Positions 21,273 through 33,299 of a stretch of DNA of 64,000 bases are shown in pieces. The notes under the pieces are model-generated. The model was not told the DNA's origin and did no database searches. It was given only the letters and a program-made list of their open reading frames with translations. The first letter of the stretch is position 1, and the number at the start of each line of letters is the position of its first letter. A program made the position numbers and the translations under genes. The stretch comes from Cyrtodaria siliqua (taxonomy: Eukaryota > Mollusca > Bivalvia > Adapedonta > Hiatellidae), in contig JAWPHD010003090.1 of NCBI GenBank assembly GCA_037043455.1, forward strand, positions 1-64,000, written 5' to 3'.

Positions 21273-22025
21273 TTACGCTTCCGAATATAAAATATAGAAA
21301 AAATGTCAATATGAGGATCTTTTGAAATATTTCCTTGTTGATAAATATTGTCATTAAGGCCGAGTGGATCTGGTGTCTGTAAGTTTTTCATCAACTTAAG
21401 TTCTGCTAAATGTCTAGCTTTTATTTTATAGCTTTTATTAGCATCATTATCATAAATTATATATTCAACCGGTTGAACAGTAACGTTACTAAAAGTATGA
21501 GCTGATTGACGAAGTGTTTGTACAAGTATTTTTTTAAAACTTTTTAGGATTACCTGCAATATATTTATGTTCACGAAATCGGACTTTAAAGATCGACTTA
21601 TTTGTCCAACATATTGTATACCGCAACGTGGTGCATTTCAAGCCAAAACTTAAATGACGTGAGATGTACGTCAATCAACATTTGAAGCTAGACATACATT
21701 AAACATTCTACCATTAACAGCTGATTTCATGGTGGACTTGCAAGATAAATAATTGCAACAACTGCACCTCTTAGCATCGCACTTAATAAAATAGAGGTAA
21801 ACACCCTTCGTCTTGAATGAACTAAACGATTTCTGAAAGGAGACTTTCCTTTTTTATATGGTATTTCCTCTAAACAGGTGATCCTAGAGGAGTAACTAAC
21901 ATTTTTGATCCATTATTAAAAATCCTGGTAATATTATTAGAAGGAACATGAAACGAGGTTGCCGAATGCAGATTTAAAGGTGTAAGGCTTACATATGGTT
22001 TAGTTATAAGAACTTATGAGTTATT
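21273..22025 (-). pseudogene. Outer PLE 5' part: zinc-finger-like + GIY-YIG endonuclease segment
   Basis: Reverse translation shows KCDAKRCSCCNYLSCKS, a Cys-rich finger, at about 21775-21730. Next is CGIQYVGQISRSLKS, the GIY-YIG-type nicking-nuclease core, at about 21630-21580. Then come LVQTLRQSAHTFSNVTVQPV and LMKNLQTPDPLGLNDNIYQQ, ending with IFYIRKR at the junction at 21273. Upstream (21800-22020) lie NLHSATSFHVPSNNI and a frameshifted N-terminus. In known PLEs the GIY-YIG domain usually follows the RT. Here it precedes it, as in Naiad-type elements. A missing histidine-containing turn after the core and several frameshifts show decay. Confidence 0.7.
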
Positions 22026-22630
22026 TTGTGGAATTTGTATCGATGACGTAGAGTGTAACCGAAGAGGTGACAAATTTCTTTTAAGTGTTTTTACTAATAT
22101 ACTCATATATGTAATTTTGAAAGTAATACCATTCTGTAAAAAGCGAAATAAGGGTCAATTAATAATTATTAGAGATACGAAATAGTATCAACGATCCATA
22201 AGACATAATATTTGTAAACTTACGGACGGTAGAAAGAGGTCAAATTACATTTTAAGAATACACTCTCCGACTTTGTGTTCAGATGTTTGATTGAAACTGT
22301 GAATGTGTTTTTGTGTTCAAATGTTTGATTAAAATTGTTCACTACATTGTGATTTTTCTATATATTTTATCTCACAAGAAACAGATTCTCGAAAGATAAT
22401 GTGATCACTTTCCGTATCGTCGCCATATTTTGTTCTATTTCTTAAAAGCTGTTTCTAGTAATTGTGGTAGCCACGCCCCCTTGTATGATATCCGCTGTAC
22501 GAAATATCAGTACTCTTTTGTGTTCCTGTATTGAATATATCATACTACTTTGGACAATAGAAAGTACTCTCAGATATAATTGTATCGTAGAAACACAAAA
22601 CGTCTTCTATATTGAACAAAGGTAGTAGGT
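22026..22630. other. Stretch without recognised feature
   Basis: AT-rich sequence upstream of the PLE 5' end. The only structure noted is a local direct repeat of GTGTTCAGATGTTTGATTRAAA at 22280 and 22315. Confidence 0.35.
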
Positions 22631-22631
22631 A

Positions 22632-22860
22632 TTCAAGTCTAACAGGAAATGTAGCTTGCACAGAACACAGTCAACCAAACATTAACACAAACAACAATTA
22701 CAATGTTAATACGAAGCAAGGCATTTGACATCATAAACAAAAACAGGTTGACAATAAGGCTACCGCTTTGAATGGTCAGTGGCAGAAAGGCCGCTGGGGG
22801 TTTAAACCAGGCTCTATGGTGCAATGAACCGCACTTAGTTGTACTATTATGTTAGACCGG
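22632..22860 (-). mobile_element. PLE 3' end fragment
   Basis: The tip CAAGTCTAACAGGAAATGTA is followed by GTTGACAATAAGGCTACCGC, ATGGTCAGTGGCAGAAAGG and CCGCTGGGGGTTTAAACC. It ends at about 22860 without RT sequence. Confidence 0.75.
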
Positions 22861-24864
22861 GTACCTCTTCCACCGGATCTTGTTCCAGCTACCCATGTGT
22901 GCATCAAAACAGTTTTAGCGTTATATGGTGATTAACACATTCAATACTGATTGGTTATTGAGACGATGTTAACTTTCCTACCTCTTAAGACGTCAAGTAT
23001 GTTAACAGTCTATGCGTCATGTAATGGCGGTAAAGCATGTAAACACATATGTACATGATGTAGATATTGTTAATTAAAGTGATATTGAATTCTAACGATA
23101 ATTAAATATTAGATAAATACGAATTTGCATATCAGGCCTATTCCAACTGATGGGGAGAGAGGCGAGTAAATTGAAAGTGGTATGCCATTTATTTGTATTT
23201 TGCTGGGTTTATGTAGTTTTAAAAGCCGGTAGTAAATGGTAAATTCCACGAAACTCGTTAAAACGCAAAACTAATATTCATATTTCCTACACTGACTTTA
23301 TTTTCCCATCTCTATAGTACCAACAGCAACATGCCTTGGGACGTTGATAATAATAAAACAAATCAAAAGAGACAACTATTCAGACAGTAAGAGTCTGTTT
23401 ATCTATTTCTTTAAAATAGGAACGCTTTATTTTTGCTTGTGTATTATATTTAAAATCGCTTCCTAGCAACAGGTGATCAATCTGGGTGGTCAATAAAGTA
23501 CTCCAGAATTGTAATATCTAATTTAAGCACAACAGCTGTAGTAAAAACCATATGTATGCCCACAACTTATTTATTAGAAAATATAAGTTAGGTTGCAAGA
23601 GTGCGGTTACATTTTGTTTCCAGTATATGCTCATTTACTTTACATGAAGCTACGTATTTCATGCTCTCTCTCAAATTGTAAGATAAGATATACTTAAGAC
23701 ATCTCTTTCAGAAGAGAGAAATACTTGAGACATGCTGTGCTTACAGCCAAAAGCATGTTGACGCATGAACAATAAACATTAGGCTTTTAATTGCATCAAC
23801 TGCTATTTCGGGAATATATATCCTAGCTTAGTTTTATTTCTCAGCTGACCGACGTGCAGTCAGTTCAACTGTAATGCATTCTTGGGACGGCTAAACCACC
23901 ACAGCTAAGCAATATGGTTTTGGTTCTTAATAAACAGGTACAAAGTTGTTTTGACCCTATATCTCATTTTTGTACAGAACTGAATTAGCATTCCACTTCT
24001 GGATTTATATATCCTTTTCTTAATGTCTGCATTATCAGCATATATTATTGCAATCAATTATAAACATGTCTGTCAGAAACAATAACCATTGGTGATTTTG
24101 AAATTACACTGACAATGGACCAAGAGTGAGGCGTGGTTTTATATCAGCATATATCATATATTTTGCAAGACTGGGTGTATAAGATTTCATAATAATAATG
24201 TTATAGCCAATCCGGATAAGTTGAAGAGTAGCATTTGCTGTGTTATGCCATCTTTAAATGTTCTTCTTAATAATAACGCATAATCTATCTAATGTCATAT
24301 CTAGTGCTTCTCAAGTAAAACTCGTCACCAACATAACACATATAACTGTAGCCAATAAAACGGCGCGTCATCGCAAATTCTCATGCGTTTTCCGCACATG
24401 TCAGTTACCTCACAGAAGCCATGGTTGACAGAAGGCGGAACAAATATACCATGTAATACCATCATCATACACATTGCGTAACTACTAGGCCCGGGCCTAT
24501 ACATCAATTTGAAAAATGAAAACAGTAAAAAGTCCAAAAATGCTATAAAAACTGAAGCCAGAGGGTATTGGGGTTAAGGGTCAACATTTGTTTATATTAT
24601 TTTACTGTGTATGTAATTCAACTTTGTCAAATGTTAATTCTCAGATATGTTAATTCTCAGATTTGTCCAAAATATATTTCTTCAAATACCACATAATTCT
24701 CTGTCAGATATACGCCAAAACGCATCATTCCATAGCTAAGTTTGTCGGGCCTATGTATGCATTTCATGTCAGCTACGCCCCTGATACATGTTCACATGCG
24801 ATGTACTTAAAATATGTTTTGAAGAATACACTTTTATAGAAGAGTATATAGACCAAAAGTAGAA

Positions 24865-25650
24865 AAACATGTCGAACAGGAAATGTTGCATTCAAGGACC
24901 GCAGTCGATCAAAAACACGCATCGAAACAAACAACAATTGCAAGGATAAATATATGGCATCACAAACATCACATGGTTAACATTATGGCTTGAGGGTGCA
25001 CCAAATTCCACTATTACTCTATTGTCATCCCCCACCCCCCAAAAAACCCCCACCATAAACAACAAAGCAAAACAAAACAAACGGGACAGTGTAAATTAAG
25101 TCATCACCAACAGGCTGTATCATCTAATACATTAGGCAGCATTAAAAGGCAATATAAGTTTAACACAAATATGACTTAGCAGAAACCAGAGTAACAAGAG
25201 AAGAAACCACTGGATAAAAAACATCAAACGTTGCTTTAGGTAGACGCCATTGTAGGATCCACAATCTGTCCGGTCATCGCACAATCAAAGTGAAACGCAT
25301 ATTGGCGAACTGTAAATGGGTCAACCACTAAATATGCAGCGCGTTGCAAAATGATGCATAACGTCTTTTGACAAACATTTTAACAAAGACCTTACGAAAC
25401 TTGTAGATTATGCCACCATATAAGTCAGCTTGTGATAGTCCTTGTCCCTGAAGAGTTCTAAAATTATTATTTTAATATTATATTTTAAAAGAATATCAGG
25501 ATTAGGATAATAAAAAATTGCAAAGGTTTTGCGAAGATTATGGCTGCGATAACCCTGATACAGAAGCTTTTTATTTATACAAAGGTTATGAATATATCGT
25601 TCTCAACTCGATTACAAGCTCTAGAAAAACGAATAAGTTGAGAAACAGTT
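24865..25650 (-). mobile_element. Old PLE copy: 3' UTR and RT C-terminal remnant
   Basis: The tip CATGTCGAACAGGAAATGTT is followed by a 3' UTR with several deletions. A C-rich patch (CATCCCCCACCCCCCAAAAA) lies at 25027. The RT C-terminus (QLIRFSRACNRVE read in reverse at 25600-25640) carries many stops. It is the counterpart of 30935-32600 and is too decayed to be active. Confidence 0.75.
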
Positions 25651-26157
25651 ATCTGCAAACATATGGTAATAGGATCGAGTAATGTAAATTTAGTATATTT
25701 GACCTTTTGAACCCGACTCAAATCTTTGGGGAAGGAGCCAAAAAAAACTTTATTTATGCACGCCGTGTACACGTGTGCAAATGATCCACCAACTTTTGTT
25801 ACATTCCGCTCAGTGGTTTCAGAGGAGATATGGTAACGGAAAGACAGACACGCAGACAAAGAAGCGTAAACTATATTCCTTACGCATTTTTAAAACGTGG
25901 GATAAACATCGAAGTCAAACTTAATTGACTTTACAGTATTACCCGACAGGTACACATTTAGTTTTATTGTCTTGCTCCTTGTAGTTAACTCGTTTGCCAC
26001 TGATAACTACATACCTACCTGCGGTTAGCTTAATAGCCCCAAGGCCTCGACTTGGGGAATGTGTTGAAAAACATGTCTACTTAAATCAATTTGTGTATTG
26101 CTAACATCTGAGTTGAACAATAGTAGTTGAGTGTGTTTGTGATTAAATATTAAAGAC

Positions 26158-26191
26158 CAGAGAGAGAGCGAGAGAGAGAGAGAGAGAGAGA
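26158..26191. repeat. (GA)n microsatellite
   Basis: GAGAGAGAGCGAGAGAGAGA and onward. A homologous but impure GA tract lies at 33205-33290. Confidence 0.95.
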
Positions 26192-26199
26192 TTGGTGTG

Positions 26200-27220
26200 T
26201 GGTAAACCTAGGTATTTGCACACCAGAAACCTTTTAAATTTGAAAAATTAGACATGGGCATTCACCAGATTAGTGCTTTAGATATTTTAATTTTCAATGG
26301 ATACATTTCTGGTTTCAAGTCCGCCCGCTTATATGTAGTGCAACACTAGCAGTTTATTTGTTATTTTGTTTTATATTTATCAGGAAAGCCGACACCACTG
26401 AATTATTAAAACGTTAAGACCTAGCTTAAGATATGTTTCTTCTGATAAGGTGAAACCAAGGTGAAATCAAGAAAGGTTAAGATAAATTATTATTTTATCC
26501 CTTTTCATAGGATATACGTACATATAAACAGTCATGTCCACGAATTCGTGAAGTGAAAGAAAATACATGTATTCTCCTTCAGGTTTAACTGTTCAAGTTT
26601 CTCAGTAATAATACAGTAATCTCAGTGATAATACTAATAATAATAGTTAATAATAATAAAAGTATGAATTGGCCGACAATTTACATACAATTTAAAATAT
26701 TCTATACGTTAATACTTTTATACGTTAATACGTCTCTCACATCTTGCAAACTTTACAATCTACATATGATTTTGCTTTTAAATGCCAAGTATTCATTTGG
26801 ATAATAATAAAATACCGTCAGTATAGAAAGTTTAAAACCAAGGTCAGACTTAAGACCCATACTGAAGATATTATCCACATTTCTGCAAATTTTATGATCT
26901 TAACTTTATTTTAAATAATATTTAAAGATTAATGAAAACTGAATCCTTAATATATTCTTTCGTTTAAGTCAAAGAAAGTCCTATATTGTTGAATTCTAAC
27001 TACCACTGTCTTATTGAAGAAGAATATCCAAAATGCAGAATGCAGTATGCGGACTCTAGATGGCAGAATCACAGAATTGCAGAATGACTAAAATGATGCA
27101 TTTTCACGTTTTATAAAGTCAGCTCCATGGAGCTTTCTGTTTGGTTAGTTTAAGTCATCTGACTTCAAATATAACTTATAGAAAATTTGCTTTCTCATCT
27201 TTAACAATAAATGTAAAAGT
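26200..27220. other. Stretch without recognised feature
   Basis: AT-rich with TAA-repeat runs at about 26625-26660. Nothing codable or repeat-like is recognised beyond that. Confidence 0.35.
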
Positions 27221-27222
27221 AT

Positions 27223-27335
27223 GTATAATAAGTCGAACACGACATGTAGCATTCAAGGACCACAGTCAGCCACAAATACGCACAGAAACACACAACAATT
27301 ACAAAAATGAATACCAGGCAAGATATGACATCACT
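27223..27335 (-). mobile_element. PLE 3' tip
   Basis: TAATAAGTCGAACACGACAT is followed by GTAGCATTCAAGGACCACAG and TATGACATCAC, then the similarity stops abruptly. Only the last 110 bp of the element is present. Confidence 0.7.
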
Positions 27336-27999
27336 TCTAGACTTGTTTCTTGTTTTGTCAGGAGTATCCTAATTGTTGTACGAATAACGGTTTTCAGCTA
27401 CACAGGCATACAAGCGTTACCGGAGAAACTGTTTTTAGATACTTATAACAACTATTACTTTAGTTTCGTAATTCGTTTTTTTCAAGCTGAAAACAACTAT
27501 CGTTAACGACTGCAGGCTTATTTAACGCCACTTAAAATAAATATTGAATACATAAAACATAACGCAGTAATCCATTTCAGAAGAGATAGCACTGATACCT
27601 GCTAAGTGCTAACCACCTGTAATAATTTTGGAGCCTGACAATAAACATTAGGCTGTAAATCGCATCAATTTCTATGACAGAAATACACCTCCCAGCTTAA
27701 ACTGTTATACCTCGCCATACCTACCTGTAGCGAGTTAACCTGTGCATGATTACACTGCATGACTAACGGTTACAAGACTGTGGAAGGGTTAACCACAATA
27801 ATTTCTGGGATTACAATCGCATCATTACCTATTGCATAAGCAATATAGTTTTATTAATTAAAGAAGAATACACTTCCTTTTTGTAGCAACCAATTAGCAT
27901 TTGCATTTCAATTTATTTGGTGCATTTTGTATACAGGATATTCAAACATTTCTTATACTGTGTTTTTAAACAATTGCAAATACAATGTTTACCGGACAG

Positions 28000-28370
28000 G
28001 TTATTGTGTGCACATGGAAAATACTGAAAAGAGAATCCCTGGGAAGCAGCAAACACAAACAAAAGAGAAAAGTAGCAGACTCGGTCTTATAGAGTCTTTT
28101 CATGAGAGGTAATATAATGTGCAACACCTCTTATGCCAACTAGCACCGGCTTAAGCGGTATTCTACTTTAAAGCCACATAGAATTGGTTTGATGATCTCA
28201 AATGATCAGTAATACCACTACTGATATGTAGTCTGGGAACTTTTACGGCCGCCACACAGCACTAAAACCGCTAGTGTGAATGTCAATAAATATTGAAAAG
28301 GGGATCCCTTGGAGGCAACAAACACAAACAAGAGAAAAAAGTAGCAGACTCGGGTATACATGATTAGGAT
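28000..28370 (-). repeat. Two hairpin-family copies
   Basis: The first (28000-28135) has GTAGCAGACTCGGTCTTATA, then GAGTCTTTTCATGAGAGG and GTGCAACACCTCTTATGCC. The second (28190-28365) has TTGATGATCTCAAATGATCA, CACTAGTGTGAATG-like text, GGGATCCCTTGG and GTAGCAGACTCGGGT. The stem AGACTC/GAGTCT is kept in the first. Confidence 0.6.
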
Positions 28371-28834
28371 TATCTTTAATATTTGCCCTCATTCATGAAA
28401 TGATAAACTATATCACGTTACAGATTCGTGATAACCTTCGAATCCATTTAGTGGATAATGTTAACAATATTGCCTTTAAAACATGAATGACTTCCGCCCG
28501 TTTATGTTTGTGGTTTCGCACGCTGCTTCTGTTAATCCTTGTATTAACTGCATGTTTTTATATTACTGTGTTATGTGGATGCCACATTACCTGATCGACA
28601 TTTGCATCTACTTTCAGTGCAGTGGTCCAGATGGAACCCGTCGCTTTTACATTTCAAAATATCTCCCAATAAATATTGACAAAAACAAACGTGCGCCCAA
28701 AACAGTAGCAAATACACAGCAAGAACACTGTGTTTCTTATTGCATGACCTTTGATAATTACATACCTTATGTTTGTGGAATTTTGAAAAAGTCAAAGCAG
28801 ACAAGGAAAGTAACTTTTTGAGCACAAAAGTAGA

Positions 28835-28955
28835 TTTACAAGTCAAACAGGAAACGTGTAACATTCAAGGACCGCAGTCAACCAAAGCATGCATCGAAAT
28901 AAGCAACAGTTGCAAGCATAAATACAAGGCAACATACGTGACATCGCAACACATA
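28835..28955 (-). mobile_element. PLE 3' tip
   Basis: ACAAGTCAAACAGGAAACGT is followed by ACATTCAAGGACCGCAGTCA. It then decays by about 28955. There is no 3' UTR core and no RT. Confidence 0.65.
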
Positions 28956-29599
28956 AGCAGACCCAGGACTCGATCGTTTTCCGTAAAAATCGTGTGTCCA
29001 ATCACTATGGTATTACGGCTTTGCATATTGTATTTGTTATATATGACCTCCATTATGTCTTATTAAATGTATGCTTTATACAAGCTTAGGTTGATAATTA
29101 ATCAATATGTCACAGGGTTTAATATTTTAGTTTATACTTTTTAAAATAAGTATGACGTACATTATTTAAGGACGATCACTTAACCTTCGGTCATGCGTTA
29201 CGATATCGTCGGATATCATTTTATTCCGTTCACTATATATGTTTAACTATCGTGGAATCGGCAATCATGTTAATGTCTGCATTATCAGCATACATAATTG
29301 CAAGCAAATATAAAAATGTCTGTCAGAAACAATACTCATTAATGGTTTTAAATTACACTGACAATAGACCAAAGGGAGGCGTATGACACTGCATATATCA
29401 TATATTTTGGAAGAATGAGTGTATTAGATTTCATTATAGTACGGTTATCGCCATCTGCATAAGCTCAAGAGAAGCGGTTGCTATGTTATCTACGTTAGAG
29501 TGTTCTTCTTAATAGTCATACATAATAAGACATATATTCTCACTAATAATACCATATCCAGTGCTTCTCAAGTAAAAACCGTCAATAGCATAACAAACT

Positions 29600-30560
29600 A
29601 GAACGAATTCGACGGCGCGGCCGACGTAAAATACCCACGTTTTATTCACACATGTCACTTCACCCCCCCCCCCCGTCCACCTGCCCACCCCCCACACCCC
29701 ACACACACAGCCCCACAGTATGTACAATGTAATCCCTTCATCAAAATGTTCATTTGAGAAATAATTTTTAAATAAGTTGACTCCCTGTTACCCTCCAGCC
29801 ACCACCCACCCCCTCCAACCCAAACCCCAGGGAAGACGTCAGAGTTTTAAATAATAAATCATTTGACCTGCTGTGTATCTCTTTATTAGATGACTATTAT
29901 ACCAATTAATGTGCAAAAGTATGAAAAATGACACCGTAATTGCATTATTAGTGTATTTGATGCCCCTTCCTCCAGGCCCAACCATAACATAGGAGGAAAC
30001 AAATGTATACAGTGTAATCCCATCATCATGTTTCATTTGAGACATAATTATAAAAAAAGCTAAAAAAATCCAAATCCCCCCATACACAACCCCCTCCCCA
30101 GGCGGACGGTCCAAGTTCGATATAACACAAATAATAAAATCATTTAATATGTTGCTTAACTTTTATAGACGTTTACATCAACCAAGTTATGTGCAAGAAT
30201 ATTGAAAAAATGACAGTGTAATATAAATGTTAGTGTATTTGACCTTTTGACGCCCCTGAGGGACCCTGGGTGCAAAGCCATCATCATGTTTCATTTCAGA
30301 CATAATTACAAAAAAAGAGAGAAGCAAATGACCCCAAATCCGGCCCGCCCCACCCACCCTGGGCCCCAGGACAGACGTTCGAGTTTGCGAAATATAAAAT
30401 TAGTTTGATATGTTGTTTATCTTTTATAGACGATTACATATACCAAGTTATGTGCGAAACTATGAAAAATTATAGTGTAATTGAATCTTTAGTTTATTTG
30501 AGCTTTTGACCCCACCCCTGAGGGCCCCTGGGCTCGGAGCCTAAAATAATAGTGCTTTTG
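29600..30560 (+). repeat. Degenerate tandem repeat, about 270-280 bp
   Basis: Three to four diverged units share CATCATGTTTCATTTGAGAC, AGACATAATTA, a C-rich stretch, then TATGTTGTTTATCTTTTATA, CCAAGTTATGTGC and TGACCCC. Anchors lie near 30024 and 30286, with diverged copies near 29737 and 30809. C-runs (13 Cs at about 29668) cause spurious ORFs. Segment 1 has only one unit, near 24325-24540, so the expansion occurred in segment 2. Confidence 0.65.
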
Positions 30561-30934
30561 CACGCCGTCAGCATATGGTGATGTCATACCCTAATTTTGG
30601 TTGAATTCCTTTCAGTGGTTTAGGAGGAGATGCGGTAGCGGACAGACGGACAGACGGACAAACGGAGGCGATTTTAATGTACTTTTTTTTTCAATAACGT
30701 GGGTATAATAAAACTTAAGCCAATAAGACGACACGCCATCGTAATGTTCATGTATTTTCCATACAGGTCAGTAACCCTACTGACGCCACGGTGGATATAG
30801 GCGAATGTAATCCCATCATCATACATGTTCAAATGAGATGTTTTAAACAGATTTTATGACCCCGATTACCTTCGATACGACCACCGTCCTGGGCAGACAT
30901 TGGAATTTGAAAGAATACAGCTTTATAGACAAAT

Positions 30935-32600
30935 ATATAAACCGAAAGAGGATAAAAAAAATCAAACAGTAAATTCATGACCACAGTCAGCCAAAAACAC
31001 TTATCGAAACATGCAACAATTACAAGGATAAGAAATCAGAAACATAAAAGGGTTGACAATAGTGGAACCGCATTGGAACGGTCAGTGGTAGGCCGCTGGA
31101 GTTTTAAACCAGGTTAAAGGTTAAAGGTTGCACCAAACCTCACTCTTACTCTACTGTCATCCAAACATAACAATACATTGTGAATAAAGAATTCCACACC
31201 AACATATATCAGCATTAAAAGGCAATATAAATATAACAAAAAGACAATTATGGTTGCATGAATATAATAAACAAAAGCATAGAAAGCATCAAAGCAAATA
31301 TTCAGTGACTGAATATATTTTTTAATATTATAAATTTATTTATTTTTTCATTCTTTTTTCTAATTACACTTAGTAAATCTTCTTTTTTTTTCTAGACTAC
31401 ATTTCTCTCCATAGGTTTTTTCCTTTGTGGTATTATATAGTATTCAATGTGTTGACATTGTAATTCCCAAGTAAGCAAATTGATTGTTCTTGAAAACTTT
31501 TTAAATTTAATATATTTAGTCATTGAATTCTGTATAATATTTCAGGAAAATACTTTTCCTTTTTTTTATTTAAGAACCAACTACTTTATTCCAACAAATT
31601 GTATTAATGGAACATTGTATAGATATTTTTGTTACATATATATGTTGAAGATTCCAGCTCCTTTTTCGTCTTTCAACAAAACGAGAAATAGAGCCATTAT
31701 TAGTAGTCAATTTTAAATAAAATAACCTACAAGCATAGGCACATTCAAATGAGTAAATAATGAAAATACATAATGCGATGGGTATTGTGTATTTTTTGTT
31801 GTTGTTGTTGTTTTGGTATTGTTTGTTGTTGTTGCTGAATTTCTCTCTTTTAGTATGAATGGTAAAAATATAATCCATTTAAAAAAACAACATGATCGGG
31901 CAGAAATCTTCCACAAAAACCAAATACATTGTATTATCTTTAAGTCTACACTTTATTATATATGTTTTAAATCAAAATGTATATATGAACCATGTATGAA
32001 AATAATGTTGAAAATAAAGATATTATATTATAATAAAAAAAAATAAAAATTATTCAGTGACTCAATATCACGACACGATTGAAGACAAACATCAAACGTT
32101 ACCGCCCGTTCACGCTTTAGGTAGATGTCATTATAGGATCCACACTCTGTCGAGCAATCGCATAATCAAAGAGGTAAGCATAGTGATGAACTGTAAATGG
32201 ATCAACCACTAAACAAGAAGCGCGTTGCAAAATGATAGTCATAAACTCTTTTGACAAAGGTTTTAACAAGGATTTTATAATAATTTTAAATCAAGTTACC
32301 ACAATAGCTAGGTTGTAATAGTCCTTGTCGCAGAAGAGATCTTAAATTAATTTTATAATAACATTGCTATATTGTAATAACAGGTTAGGGTTAGGTTTAA
32401 TAAAAAAATGCAAAGTTTTACGAAGTTTGTGGTAACAGAGACGGAGAAGCTATTAGTTATACAAATATTACGAATATATAAGTCCTTAACTCGATTACAT
32501 GCTTTAGAAAAACGAAAAAGTAGAGACACAATTATGTGTAAATATATTATTAAAGGACTGAGTAATTTAAATGTTAGTGTATTTGACATTTGGAACCTCA
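30935..32600 (-). mobile_element. Old PLE copy split by an insertion
   Basis: The 3' UTR occupies 30935-31310, with GGTTGACAATAGTGGAACCG and the shortened hairpin GGTCAGTGGTAGGCCGCTGG. After the insert it resumes at 32063 with AGACAAACATCAAACGTTAC. It continues through the RT C-terminus remnant (FSKACNRVKD in reverse at 32480-32530). It is the counterpart of 24865-25650. Confidence 0.7.
31311..32050 (+). mobile_element. 740-bp retro-insertion with 12-bp target duplication and A-rich tail
   Basis: The flanking 12-bp direct repeat TATTCAGTGACT is at 31299-31310 and 32051-32062 and is present once in other PLE copies (as ACTCAGTGACT). The insert ends in an A-rich tail with AATAAAGA and then AATAAAAAAAAATAAAAAT. 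It starts AT-rich and includes a TTGTTGTTGTTG run at 31799. Target duplication with a 3' A-tail is the mark of LINE-mediated insertion. The source is not recognised; it may be a retro-copied transcript or a LINE/SINE tail. The short ORFs show no known domain. Confidence 0.65.
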
Positions 32601-32632
32601 TTCAGATTTTTCGGAGAGTAAGCAAAATAACG

Positions 32633-32836
32633 TTATTCGTGCACGGCGGGCAAGGCATCCACCATATTATTCGTGCACGGCGGGCAAGGCATCCACCATA
32701 TTATTCGTGCACGGCGGGCAAGGCATCCACCATATTATTCGTGCACGGCGGGCAAGGCATCCATCATATTATTCGTGCACGGCGGGCAAGGCATCCACCA
32801 TATTATTCGTGCACGGCGGGCAAGGCATCCACCATA
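32633..32836 (+). repeat. Minisatellite, 34 bp x 6, nearly perfect
   Basis: Six consecutive units of TTATTCGTGCACGGCGGGCA plus AGGCATCCACCATA occur. One base differs (ATCCATCATA in unit 4). Unit length times copy number (34 x 6 = 204) matches the span exactly. As 34 is not a multiple of three, the overlapping ORFs cycle through all frames and are artefacts. The low divergence inside an otherwise decayed segment points to recent expansion. Confidence 0.95.
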
Positions 32837-33299
32837 TTATGTTTAATTACACACAGTGGTTAAAGAGGTAACGTGGTAACAGAAAGACGAACAGACGGAC
32901 ACATGGAGGCGTTAGCTATATTCGTAATGCTTTTTAAGCGTGGGATAAGCATCGAAGTGAAACTTACTTGAAAGTTTACAATATTACCTAACCGCAGTCA
33001 ATTCTGACAGGCGCTATTTTCATTGTCTGATTCTTTGTTGTGTTAACTCGTTTACCACTGATAACTACATACCTACCTGTGGTTAAGTTAACTGTCTCAA
33101 GACATCGACTTGGGGAAGGTGTTGATAAAACTTTCTGTTTTAATCAGTTTGCTTATTGATGATGTCTGAGTTGCACAATAGTAGTTGAGTGATTTTGTGA
33201 TTGAAAAGAGAGAGGGAGAGAGTATTAAATGCCAACTGTCGGGAGAGAGAGAGAAATAGAGTGAGATAGATAGAGAGAGAGAGAGAGCTATATACACAA

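Larger units (their letters stand above)
23690..26200. repeat. Paralogous segment 1 (compare 27570-33300)
   Basis: Collinear matches to the second segment are as follows. ACAATAAACATTAGGCT occurs at 23769 and 27640. TGTCTGCATTATCAGCATA at 24023 and 29275. GTGCTTCTCAAGTAAAA at 24302 and 29560. The PLE at 24865-25650 matches 30935-32600. ATTTAGTATATTTGACCTTT-like text at 25687 matches 32575. ACTGATAACTACATACCTAC at 25999 and 33057. GACTTGGGGAA at 26050 and 33108. Both end in a GA-rich tract. The PLE lies at corresponding positions in the two, so it predates the duplication. Confidence 0.7.

Noticed and set aside
31480..31716. 78-residue ORF in the 740-bp insert as a real gene
   Set aside because: Composition follows AT-rich sequence, an opposite-strand ORF overlaps, and no motif is recognised.
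32408..32871. Repetitive proteins of 151 and 93 residues
   Set aside because: They are readings of the 34-bp minisatellite in two frames. The unit is not a multiple of three, so no stable protein repeat exists.
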